NCBI RefSeq assembly: GCF_003716875.1
Contig: NZ_CP033077.1
Coordinates: 434,001-498,000, forward strand
Direction of reading: 5' to 3'
Origin: Vibrio zhugei
GTDB lineage: Bacteria > Pseudomonadota > Gammaproteobacteria > Enterobacterales > Vibrionaceae
Length of the DNA stretch: 64,000 nt
Shown: piece by piece, positions 44,229-53,040 of the stretch
How positions within the stretch are numbered: the stretch's first letter is position 1
Layout of the letters: each line of letters begins with the position of its first letter
The notes under the pieces: model-generated
What the model saw: the letters and a program-made list of their open reading frames with translations, nothing else
What the model was told of the DNA's origin: nothing
Database searches by the model: none
Made by a program: the position numbers and the translations under genes

Positions 44229-45562
44229 CTTACGAATCCCCTCATAATTTCTATATAAAACAATGAGTAGACGCACATCGCTCATTCTGATCTAATGAAT
44301 TTCGCCAAAAACACACTTGATTCAATGAATTTAATAGGGAGCCCTAACGATGCGCGATGTTCAAATTCTACAGCAAACTCTTGAAAACCAATGCCCTGGT
44401 ATTCACAAAAAACGACTTAGATCTCTTATGCTTGCAACCAGAGCGGTACTGGGCGGCTCTGATCTCACCCTCACTAAAATTGGACGAGCTCTCGACACTG
44501 ATACCACGGTGAAACATGCCATCAAACGTATTGACCGATTGCTTGGTAATCGCAGTCTACATCGTGAAAAAGAGTCCATATATAAATGGCATGCGTCCCT
44601 TATTACCCGAGCCAATCCTTTTCCTGTACTACTGGTTGATTGGTCGGATGTTCGTGAGCAACTGCGCTATATGACATTGCGAGCTTCGATATCCGTTAAA
44701 GGTCGCGCCGTCACGCTTTATGAACAGGCATTTGAGTACAAAAACTACAACTCACCCAAGAGCCATCAGCACTTTCTCGATAAGCTTCAATCCTTGCTCC
44801 CCCAAGGTTGCACCCCTATCATTATCTCCGACGCTGGCTTTAGAAATACGTGGTTCAGGCAAGTCGCCAACAAAGGTTGGTTCTGGCTTGGGCGTGTACG
44901 GGGCGAAGTCTCGATTAAGTGTGGCGAGAGCGCTTGGCAATGGAATAAAGCCTTTTACCCTCAAGCGACTGATAAGCCGCTGTTTTTAGGAGAAAGCCAA
45001 CTGGCTAAGCGCTCACCGCTTCAGTGCTTTGCTTACTTATACAAGAGTCATCCCAAAGGCAGAAAAGCCCATCGGCATAGTCGAACCTGTCAGAAACACT
45101 CGGCTGGAAAAGTGTTCCATAAAGGAGCGAAAGAGCCTTGGCTTCTGGTCACTAACATCCCCAACCATGTACTTAACGGCATTAAAATTACCCGTTTGTA
45201 CGCCAAAAGAATGCAAATTGAAGAGTCGTTCCGAGATCTAAAAAGTCCAGCCTACGGGTTGGCGCTTCGCCATAACCGAACACGTTGCACCAAACGTATT
45301 GATATCTTGTTGCTCATGGCATTGATGGCCGAAATCATCATGTGGTGGAATGGCTTAATCGCCATGCAAGCCAAATGGCATTATGACTTCCAAGCCAACA
45401 CCATCAAGCATCGCCGTGTGCTCTCCATTCCTAGACTTGGTAAGGAAGTACGTTGCCACCGAAGATACCGAATACAAGAGTCCCAATATCATTGGGCAAT
45501 GGTCGAATATCAACGCCTTACGCATACCTGTGGGTTGGGGGAATTATGAGGGGATCCGCCAG
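44229..45562 (+). mobile_element. IS10-like insertion sequence, copy 3
   Basis: Same 1334-bp element and terminal repeats as copies 1 and 2, same orientation. Perfect 9-bp duplication CGTCCGTCG (44220-44228 and 45563-45571). It lies immediately upstream of the M6 protease start and may affect its expression. Confidence 0.97.
44350..45549 (+). CDS. IS10-like transposase, copy 3
   Basis: Identical in protein sequence to the transposases at 9709 and 21573. DDE residues and YREK motif intact, so a complete IS4-family enzyme. Confidence 0.96.
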   Translation: MRDVQILQQTLENQCPGIHKKRLRSLMLATRAVLGGSDLTLTKIGRALDTDTTVKHAIKRIDRLLGNRSLHREKESIYKWHASLITRANPFPVLLVDWSDVREQLRYMTLRASISVKGRAVTLYEQAFEYKNYNSPKSHQHFLDKLQSLLPQGCTPIIISDAGFRNTWFRQVANKGWFWLGRVRGEVSIKCGESAWQWNKAFYPQATDKPLFLGESQLAKRSPLQCFAYLYKSHPKGRKAHRHSRTCQKHSAGKVFHKGAKEPWLLVTNIPNHVLNGIKITRLYAKRMQIEESFRDLKSPAYGLALRHNRTRCTKRIDILLLMALMAEIIMWWNGLIAMQAKWHYDFQANTIKHRRVLSIPRLGKEVRCHRRYRIQESQYHWAMVEYQRLTHTCGLGEL

Positions 45563-45712
45563 CGTCCGTCGTTATCTGCTCCCCCACTATTCCATTAATC
45601 ATTTTTTATTACAGGATATTCATTAGTGAAATTTAAATTAAGCAGTGGCATTTTATGCTTGTCATTGATCTCAGCGATGAGTCATGCCGCCATTCCCTAT
45701 CAAGATAAAACC

Positions 45713-46801
45713 CCCGAATTCAACTGCGAAGTGCGACACTCTCCAATATCAAGAAGCTAAAGCCATCTCCTCAAATATAATGGCTGCCTGCTTGAAGCCT
45801 AAACACTTTCTCGGACGGTAATTTATCCGCGATAAAGCGAACTCTATATCGATGTCCGTCACTGTCGTTAGATCGGTTCCTTTCTTCACATATTGCCTTA
45901 AAAGACCGTTCGCATTCTCATTAGCACCACGCTCCCAAGAACTGTACGGATGAGCAAAGTACACATCAGCCTTTAATTCTTTTGCGATGGTTTCATGACC
46001 TGCAAACTCTCGCCCGTTATCTGCCGTAATGGTATGGACATGTTTCTTATAGGGCTTCAGTAGCTCTATTGTCGCTTTGGTGACATCATCCGCTGACTTA
46101 GATGGCACTTTCTTTACCATGTAAAATCGAGTCTTACGCTCTAAAATAGTCACCATTGCACCTGTACCATGCTTACCTAGCACAGTGTCGATTTCCCAGT
46201 CACCAAACCGCTCCTTACTGTCAACGATGCTTGGTCTATCATCAATCGAAACGGCATTTTTTATCGCTGGAGCTTTCTCTTGTTTACCTCGGCGATACCG
46301 CTTATGACCTTGTCTCAAGTGACGATATAACTTACCGCCCAAGCGTTTATCTTGAGCAACAAAGCGATAGATCCACTCATGACTGACAGATGCACCAATT
46401 TTCGTTAATACATTAGAAATCTGCTCTGGACTCCAATCTGTTTCTAAAAGAAGGCGGATAAAATCGACACGTTCCTTTGGTATTCGGTATTTACGTGCTG
46501 TTTTGCGCTTTTTGGTAGACGACATCTGGGCTTCGTTAGGGCAATAATGCTCTCCCTTCCGACCGCGTTTAAGCTCACGGTATACCGTCGAGCGGTGGCA
46601 CTGAACTGTTTTAGCTATTTCAGGAACCGAAATTCCCCGTTCCAAAAGAGCAGAAATCTGGTATCTTCTGCCTTCGGTCAACTGTTGATAATTCATGGTA
46701 GTACTGCTTGTTTCTTTGGCGAGAAGAGCGTACCACTTTCAGCAGTTGGCTTCCTCTTCTACATATTTCCATGAATGTCGCACTTATTATCTGAAATCGG
46801 G
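45713..46801 (-). mobile_element. IS30-family insertion sequence in the protease gene
   Basis: 1089 bp with imperfect terminal repeats: left CCCGAATTCAACTGCGAAGT and right (complement) CCCGATTTCAGATAATAAGT, continuing as GCGACA on both. Flanked by CC (45711-45712) and CC (46802-46803), the short duplication expected of IS30. Excision in silico restores the protease frame exactly, which fixes the ends. Confidence 0.9.
45749..46696 (-). CDS. IS30-family transposase
   Basis: 315 residues. N-terminal helix-turn-helix (YQISALLERGISVPEIAKTV, CHRSTVYRELKRG) and the DDE catalytic core: FGDWEIDTVLGK, TITADNGREFAGH and SSWERGANENANGLLRQYV with the catalytic Glu in NEN. The closing INYRPRKCLGFKQA is typical of IS30. 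Complete frame. Opposite in direction to the protease. Confidence 0.95.
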   Translation of the reverse strand: MNYQQLTEGRRYQISALLERGISVPEIAKTVQCHRSTVYRELKRGRKGEHYCPNEAQMSSTKKRKTARKYRIPKERVDFIRLLLETDWSPEQISNVLTKIGASVSHEWIYRFVAQDKRLGGKLYRHLRQGHKRYRRGKQEKAPAIKNAVSIDDRPSIVDSKERFGDWEIDTVLGKHGTGAMVTILERKTRFYMVKKVPSKSADDVTKATIELLKPYKKHVHTITADNGREFAGHETIAKELKADVYFAHPYSSWERGANENANGLLRQYVKKGTDLTTVTDIDIEFALSRINYRPRKCLGFKQAAIIFEEMALAS

Positions 46802-48729
46802 CCTATCAATATACGCAGCCCAATGGTGAAACGTTGACCTTACATATCGAAGGTAACGATTATTACGCAGAACAACGGACCAACACCGGGCGCTTAGTGA
46901 TCTATGATGACGAGCTTAAAGGCATGGCCTATGCCAAAGTCTCGCCAGACGGTTCGGCTCTACTATCAACAGGGAAACTCGCCACAGAAACCCCAACCGT
47001 TAAGCAAAACACCATCACCGCGTCAAAAGTGGCAACCCCCTATAGACCACAAAAAGGACTCTCTCGAGCGGTACGTGCTAAGCTTGCCGAACAAGCACGT
47101 GAAAAACGTTTGCACCCCACCAGTCGAAAACAGTCGGAGTTACTATCGTCTCAACTTTTGGCGACAAACAGCGATAAACACATCACGGGAAATATTCGCG
47201 GATTAACCGTGATGATCCAATTCCCAGATGAAGCTGGCACCCTGTCGAAAACGCAAATTAATAATTATTTAAACGCCGATAATTATACTGAATTTGGCAA
47301 TAAACAATCGATCCGCGGTTATTATAAATCCGTATCCAATAATAAAGTCGATTACACCAATACCGTCGTTGGTTATTATACGGCGAAACATAATAAAGCC
47401 TATTATACCGACGAGAGCTTAGAGTTCTCCTTACGCGCTCGTGAATTAATCACAGAAGCGCTTCAATGGCTCGAATATCAGCAAGGGTTTGACTTCTCAA
47501 CCCTCTCGACCAATAGTCGTGGTGAAATTCGTGGACTCAATTTCTTTTATGCGGGCTCATCGGGTAACTCTTGGTCAAAAGGATTATGGCCGCACATGGG
47601 CTGGCTATCACCACAATTTTGCGCGGATGGCGTCTGCACCAGCAAATACCAAATCACCGACATGTCGGAGAGTTTGTCTATAGGGACCTTTGCCCACGAG
47701 TCCGGCCACCTGTTGTTTGATTGGCCCGATTTGTATGATTACGATGGCAGCTCCAACGGTTCGGTCGCAAGCTATGGCATCATGGGATATGGTGGTGTCG
47801 GTTATCGCTCTATGTATCAACCCACGCCGCCTGTGTCCCCTCTACGTGATTTAGTTGGCTGGGAAACCGTGACCGAGTTAAACCCTGCCGTCGATCCCAA
47901 TGCGCCATCGGGCCAACTTACATTGACGAACATGAGTCACCAAGAGTACAAGTGGACCAACCCCTCAAGCAATGGCAGCGAAGCCTTTTATATCGAAGCG
48001 ATCAACCAGCAAGGGCAAAACAGCGAACAGCTCGGCTCGGGACTCGCGATTTATCATGTTGACAAGCATGGTGATCGTGACAATGAATGGCATCCGTATA
48101 TTCAAATGGAACATGCTGATGGCCGCCGCGACCCAGAAAATGGGGCTAACCGAGGGGATGCGGGTGATGTGTATCGTCAATATGGAGAATTTACAGCAAC
48201 GTTACCTAATGCCCTAAGAAATGGCGGCACTAACTCACTCTGGTGGGATGGCAGTGAATCTGGCCTCACCATTACCGATGTTTCGCAACCTGGGCAAACC
48301 ATTTCATTCCATTCAAGCTCCTCTAACGACGATGGTAGCACACCAGGTAACGGTGACGGTGACCACTCTGGCGGTGATGATGGCGATAATGGTGACACCC
48401 CAGATACAGGGGCGCTCGTGTATGCGGGTAATATCGAACCGTATTCTTATGTTATCGAGCCAAATGGTAGCTATTTCCAAGTTCCCCAAGACCAAACATT
48501 GACGGTTTCCCTGACTGGCGCCGCGAATACCGACTTCGGTATCGGGCTATATCAGTTAATCAATAATCAATGGCAACCCGTTGCAGCCTCACAAACCGAA
48601 GGCACGTCATCGGAGTCAATCCGCTATAATGCGCCGGCAGGTTACTACTACGTATTGATTGCTGCCTATCAAGGTTCTGGTCAATATAAGTTAACCATTT
48701 CGCAATAATGAATCTTAACTTTTCATAAC

Positions 48730-48755
48730 AAAAGCGGGCATAGTCCCGCTTTTTC
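48730..48755 (+). terminator. Terminator of the M6 protease gene
   Basis: Stem AAAAGCGGG / CCCGCTTTTT with a 6-base loop, 20 bp after the stop. Confidence 0.88.
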
Positions 48756-49037
48756 TCACTTCCTTCTTTAAATGACTTGGGTCTGTTAATCTTTCGCGAT
48801 GATTTTATGAACGGCATGGTGAAGGTTATGTATTGGCGCGTTGTTGACAGGTTTCAGTTGAACTTCAACAAAATTTCCCCTTCAATGTCAAAACGATTTA
48901 TCGATATGATTGCTAGTATCAATATGGATTAAAGAGGCGGTCATTTCATTTCTAAACGGTAAAAAAATCAAAATAAACACCAGATTTTGGCTGTATTTTT
49001 TACCAGCATTTGACTGCACAATACTTAAGGGAGCAGG

Positions 49038-50138
49038 ATGAAAGTAGGCGTGATAGGTTTGGGTGGTATTTTTGAGGCGGCGTATTTTCCGGCACTGCAA
49101 CAGTTACAACCTTCTGATATGACCTTATATGGATTTGACCCCGATCCTGCACGTAAATTCACCGGCATGATGCACTGTGAGAGCTTGGAAGCGCTGTTAG
49201 CACAGCCATTAGACACCCTGCTGATATTAACCCCTCCTACACTGCATTTAGACATGATTAAAACCTGCCTGTCCGATTCTCAGTGTCCTCGTATCATCGT
49301 GGAGAAACCAGTCGTCGCAAATTTAGCACAACTGGCAGAACTCAAGCTGTTACTTAAAGATGCCAATCGTGCTCAGCGTCTGCTCGCATTAGATCATTGG
49401 ATGTGCCGCGATGGCATACACCGTATTTTCACCACAGGTGTCGATCATCGTGAGCATTCGACGCAGACTTGGAAGCCATTGCCGCCGATTGAAGACGCGA
49501 TGCAACCGATACATCTCGCTCAAATGACCAAAGTCGAGGCTTTTTTAGTCGAGCCAAGTGGTTTTAACGACCAGGGTGAACCTGTCGCACTGAATTTTGC
49601 TACTGGGGAAATGGATACGCGCCTGTTTCAGCATCCAGACGGCGTGATCTTGGATATCGGCACACACGTTCTAACAATGATAAGGGAGTTGCTCTCAGGA
49701 TTTGGTGTAGCGGATGCCCCACTGAGTCTAAACGTCGATTTGGCAGAAGATCGATTAGGCCAGCCCATTGCTGTTGGTGATGTGACCACCGCAGAAGGTC
49801 ATGCGATCCTCTCCGGATTTTGCGGTTCTATCCCAGTTAGCATAGAACTCAATAAGTATGGCGGACCTTTAGGCGGTCAAAAAGGCATGAACCTGTATCT
49901 CGATGATGGACGCGTGATCAGTGTGAATCGCCATGGCGATGATGATGTCGTCACATTGCTTCATCAGCAGCAAAGTCTTCAGTGGCAACATAAAGGGGCG
50001 TTGTATCTTCATTGTGTGAGAGAGGTTGTTTTAAATCAGGATTTGGCAGGCGATGCGTTCAAGGCCATCACACAGCGCCGCATGGAAGAAGTGGAGAACC
50101 TCTTGTTACTGCAACAGCGCTTGCGTGGTATTCATTAG
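49038..50138 (+). CDS. Gfo/Idh/MocA-type oxidoreductase
   Basis: 366 residues. N-terminal Rossmann fold MKVGVIGLGGIFEAAYFPAL and the EKPVVANLAQL loop (the conserved E-K-P motif). C-terminal dehydrogenase domain includes PDGVILDIGTHVL, where the His is the usual catalytic residue. Likely NAD(P)-dependent sugar or polyol dehydrogenase; substrate unknown. AAGGGAGCAGG precedes ATG. It stands alone upstream of the accessory patch. Confidence 0.82.
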   Translation: MKVGVIGLGGIFEAAYFPALQQLQPSDMTLYGFDPDPARKFTGMMHCESLEALLAQPLDTLLILTPPTLHLDMIKTCLSDSQCPRIIVEKPVVANLAQLAELKLLLKDANRAQRLLALDHWMCRDGIHRIFTTGVDHREHSTQTWKPLPPIEDAMQPIHLAQMTKVEAFLVEPSGFNDQGEPVALNFATGEMDTRLFQHPDGVILDIGTHVLTMIRELLSGFGVADAPLSLNVDLAEDRLGQPIAVGDVTTAEGHAILSGFCGSIPVSIELNKYGGPLGGQKGMNLYLDDGRVISVNRHGDDDVVTLLHQQQSLQWQHKGALYLHCVREVVLNQDLAGDAFKAITQRRMEEVENLLLLQQRLRGIH

Positions 50139-50186
50139 CGCTATCTAGGCTGCCCAGCCACCCTCGAACTAAAAAGTAACGAGCTT

Positions 50187-50870
50187 GTAACCGTTCACCA
50201 GTAGGTACTTGATTTGCTCGCTATAGGTTGAACACGTTGGGATAGGGTTGGCGTGCGGTGACCGCTTGTACTATCTCAGAGAGTACTGCATACGTTGATA
50301 GTCCGCGTTTTTTACACGTCTCAACAAGCGAGTGGATGCGACCTCTAAATTTATCACCCGCATCGGATGTCGTTCCATAGCTGATTTTTCTCTGAATGAC
50401 GCAACCACGTATGCGCCTCTCCGCTTCATTATTTGTCAGCGGTATTGAGGTATCGTTCAGGAACAACCATAAGCTTTGCCTATGCTGCTGCAATTTTTCG
50501 CATCGTCCTTTATATCTTTGGACTATCAGTGTACTGCCTTTTTCAAGCCAGTCATCGAGGGATTTTTGCAGTCGTTGCATTCGCCGAAGATATTGACCGT
50601 GCGTGATTTCCTTTCTTTCAAGACGATGACGAATACGGAAAATCATATTGGCAATCAGAGTTAAACGACGGCCGACGTAAGCGGTATATCCTCCGCCACT
50701 ATAGTCCGCTATTTGTTGAAGGTTACGTGTGACATGCGACCAGCAGAGTTGATGTTTTTCTGGGTTTATCCAGTTGTAGCTTGGGCATTGGTCACTCACA
50801 ACGAAGCCTGAGTAATGTTCACCAAGCACCGTTTTCGCAGAAAAGCTAAACAAGACACCCATGATAATCA
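50187..50870 (-). mobile_element. IS66-family element remnant
   Basis: Begins at a GTAACCGTTCACCAGTAGG stretch, matching the GTAA start typical of IS66 ends, and holds the 3-prime part of an IS66-type transposase. The 5-prime part and the other end are missing; the remnant stops near the RAYT gene. The exact inner border is uncertain. Confidence 0.65.
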
Positions 50871-50901
50871 TGTCTATAACTGTACAAATATCCAGCACCA
50901 T
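50221..50901 (-). pseudogene. Truncated IS66-family transposase
   Basis: Only the C-terminal part is preserved: FVVSDQCPSYNWINPEKHQLCWSHVTRNLQ, then NNEAERRIRGCVIQRKISYGT with the catalytic Glu and FRGRIHSLVETCKKRG. A full protein is about 500 residues. The first 20-25 residues of the current frame read across the junction and are not IS66-like. Confidence 0.75.
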
Positions 50902-50940
50902 ACTATGGTTTTTATATCACCTGTACGAAAGCCTAGAGAG

Positions 50941-51921
50941 ATGCGCATGCCCAAATCACGAAGCCAACAAATCAGCTTAGGCGATACGCCCTATTATCAC
51001 TGCGTGTCTCGCTGTGTACGCCGCGCTTTTTTATGTGGCGTTGATGCCATTACCGGTCAAAACTACGAACATCGGCGTGGTTGGGTTGAAGAGCGATTAC
51101 TCTTTTTAACCCAGGTATTTGCTATCCAAGTCTGTGCTTACGCAGTCATGAGTAATCATACGCATATGGTGCTGTTTGTTGACGAAGACGAGACCAAAAA
51201 CTGGTCAGCGATGGACGTCATTACTCGCTGGCATCAGTTACATAAAGGCACGCTCGTCACCCAGCAATATGAGCGAGAAGGTGCCGTTCCAGAACATTTA
51301 CAGCCTTTACTAGACTCTACCGTTGAAGCCTACCGCCAGCGGTTAATGGACATCAGTTGGTTTATGCGTGAGCTTAACGAGCCCATCGCAAGGCTTGCTA
51401 ATCAAGAAGATAATTGCACTGGTCGTTTCTGGGAAGGCCGCTTTAAATCTCAAGCGTTGCTCGATGACGCCGCGCTCATGGCTTGCATGGCTTACGTTGA
51501 CCTCAATCCTATTCGAGCCAATATCGATGACACACCAGAAACTTCTGCGTATACCAGCATTAAGCAGCGCATCGCCATGGCGTTACATCACAAGCAGCCC
51601 CAACATCTTGCACCGTTTATCGGCAATCCAAGGCACAATCAGCCCAAGGGCCTTCCCTACTCACTCAACGACTATATCGAACTGGTCGATTTAACTGGGC
51701 GAATCATTCGTGATGATAAGCCCGGCCACATCGATATCTCGCTAACCCCGATACTTCAGCGCCTTAACATTCCCTCAGAGAGCTGGCTCACGCTGACCGC
51801 TGAATTTGAGCAGCATACCCACATTGCGGTTGGAACAGAAACCAACTTGACCCACTACTATCAGCATAGTCATTACCAACGCCGACCGAAAATCGCCAAA
51901 ACGAAAAAGCTACTGGCTTAG
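50941..51921 (+). CDS. REP-associated tyrosine transposase (RAYT)
   Basis: 326 residues of the Y1/IS200-like HUH type. The HUH motif is in SNHTHMVLFVDEDE. The family pattern PYYHCVSRCVRRAFLCG at the N-terminal and FWEGRFKSQALLDD plus MAYVDLNPIRANI (with the nucleophilic Tyr) is diagnostic. RAYTs are usually single-copy, domesticated and associated with REP palindromes; I saw no clear REP sequences next to it. Start at ATG 50941 (MRMPKSRSQQ); the frame extends upstream over IS66 sequence and that part is not used. Confidence 0.88.
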   Translation: MRMPKSRSQQISLGDTPYYHCVSRCVRRAFLCGVDAITGQNYEHRRGWVEERLLFLTQVFAIQVCAYAVMSNHTHMVLFVDEDETKNWSAMDVITRWHQLHKGTLVTQQYEREGAVPEHLQPLLDSTVEAYRQRLMDISWFMRELNEPIARLANQEDNCTGRFWEGRFKSQALLDDAALMACMAYVDLNPIRANIDDTPETSAYTSIKQRIAMALHHKQPQHLAPFIGNPRHNQPKGLPYSLNDYIELVDLTGRIIRDDKPGHIDISLTPILQRLNIPSESWLTLTAEFEQHTHIAVGTETNLTHYYQHSHYQRRPKIAKTKKLLA

Positions 51922-52259
51922 CCACACCATTCACTTTGTCACTTTCAACGGCCTAGATTAATTGGCACGTCCTCGCTCGTCTTGAGTACAGCAAAAAACG
52001 AGTAAAACCGCTTATTCATTACTCAAAATAGATATGATTGAAGAATTCGGGCATCGCATCTTAATAAATAACAAGATAATTATTCGTAACACCACTATTT
52101 TCATAATGTGGGTGTCTTGTTTAGGTGAAACCTCGTTAGAAGTTATAGGCTATAACATTTCGATGACGCAGTATTTGATTAATTGGCCTAATGTTTTTAT
52201 TATGACACTAGAGGTCTATCAAGTTGAATTAGGGCCATATCAAATTAATGGGAAAAAAT
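51922..52259. other. Intergenic region after the RAYT gene
   Basis: About 340 bp. A short frame (52034-52342) overlaps the next gene and has no support. No REP palindromes were recognised. Confidence 0.4.
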
Positions 52260-52742
52260 ATGAAAAAATCTATCCTTGCCGTGTTATTGACATTAATATC
52301 ATTTGCGTCATTAGCTGGCGAAGAAATAATAGTCCATTCTAGTAGCATGAGAGCCTCTCAAGTGGTTGATGAATTTACCGGTAAAGTAGAAACATGTGGT
52401 TTATATATTGGTAGATCAAATCGTAAAGAGGCTTGGATGCTGGCTATTAATAGCGGAAATGGTCATGCCTTAGTTGGTAACGCGGGTAATTATAATGCAT
52501 CTGGCTACATGATGAAAATTGATGATGGTGATATTTATGAGAAAGGGAGCAAGTCTCGTGGTGGTGATCGAGTATTCGGTACTCTAACTGACAATATGAT
52601 GAATGAAATTTCTAAAGGAAAAAAAATAATAATTCGAGCTTACCCTGAAAACCGGTATGCCGACACGCTTACATCCACCTTTGATCTATCTGGCTCAACG
52701 AAAGTTGTTCAAGCCTATAAAGACTGCGTATCGGGTTTGTAG
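52260..52742 (+). CDS. Small secreted protein, unknown
   Basis: 160 residues with a signal peptide MKKSILAVLLTLISFASLAG and a predicted cleavage after Ala. The mature part has two cysteines (VETCGLYIG and YKDCVSG) that could pair, and no motif I recognise. Codons are A/T-rich compared with the neighbours, which suggests acquired DNA, as does its place in an IS/RAYT patch. Confidence 0.6.
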   Translation: MKKSILAVLLTLISFASLAGEEIIVHSSSMRASQVVDEFTGKVETCGLYIGRSNRKEAWMLAINSGNGHALVGNAGNYNASGYMMKIDDGDIYEKGSKSRGGDRVFGTLTDNMMNEISKGKKIIIRAYPENRYADTLTSTFDLSGSTKVVQAYKDCVSGL

Positions 52743-52901
52743 TGCTATACTACTCGTTGTAGTGACCTCGGACATATGCAAGGGCGTTGCTTCCTAAATT
52801 ATTAGAACTTATACGGGTGAGTAGCTCAGCAACGCCGCTTACTTTTGTTTAATTTCTTCACCAACATAGATTCAAATCACGATGGTTCTTTATAAGACCG
52901 G

Positions 52902-52967
52902 TGTCAATGGGACCAAAACTGGTAGAATCTGAATCAGACTGAAATGCAAATGGAACAAAAATGGGGC
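52902..52967. repeat. Possible IS21-like terminal remnant
   Basis: TGTCAATGGGACCAAAACTG followed 44 bp later by AAATGGAACAAAAATGGGG, two related motifs (TGG-A-C-AAAA-TGG) reminiscent of the repeated terminal motifs of IS21-family elements. No transposase genes are near. Weak. Confidence 0.25.
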
Positions 52968-53040
52968 TAAATGGAAATATATTTTCCACTTCACTGTTTA
53001 TATACCCAGAACCTTAAAACAAAAAGCGCCCCTTTCGGAG

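Larger units (their letters stand above)
44023..45626 (+). pseudogene. Small ORF split by IS10-like copy 3
   Basis: Deleting copy 3 and one 9-bp duplication joins a frame MTSLNNSMLYINNPDWNWPL...LMLISKQNVRR|YLLPHYSINHFLLQDIH, about 87 residues, ending at a TAG that overlaps the GTG start of the M6 protease by one base. Frame fidelity across the junction is suggestive but the peptide is not recognised, has low-complexity A/T-rich codons and no strong ribosome-binding site, so it may be a chance ORF. Confidence 0.35.
45626..48708 (+). pseudogene. Secreted M6-family metalloprotease split by IS30
   Basis: Codons 1-29 (GTG 45626 to 45712) give the signal peptide MKFKLSSGILCLSLISAMSH and AIPYQDKT. 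After the IS and its 2-bp duplication the frame continues YQYTQPNGETLTLHIEGND. The joined protein has about 663 residues. The zinc motif is HESGHLLFDWPD (HExxH with downstream Asp, as in immune-inhibitor-A/PrtV). An acidic linker rich in Asp/Gly (around 48340-48410) leads to a C-terminal PPC-like domain (FGIGLYQLINNQW, YYVLIAAYQGSGQYKLTI). Currently the signal peptide is cut from the rest, so secretion is lost; a TTG inside could start only a cytoplasmic fragment. Confidence 0.9.

Noticed and set aside
21452..45562. Copies 2 and 3 as ends of a composite transposon carrying the tct-fec region
   Set aside because: Each copy has its own different 9-bp duplication, so they inserted separately; a composite unit would share one outer duplication.
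50815..50940. N-terminal extension of the RAYT gene
   Set aside because: The first 42 codons lie over IS66 sequence and do not resemble RAYT; the usual start MPKSRSQQISLGD is at 50941-50947.
52034..52342. 102-codon ORF overlapping the secreted-protein gene
   Set aside because: No family resemblance, no ribosome-binding site, and it overlaps a gene with a clear signal peptide.
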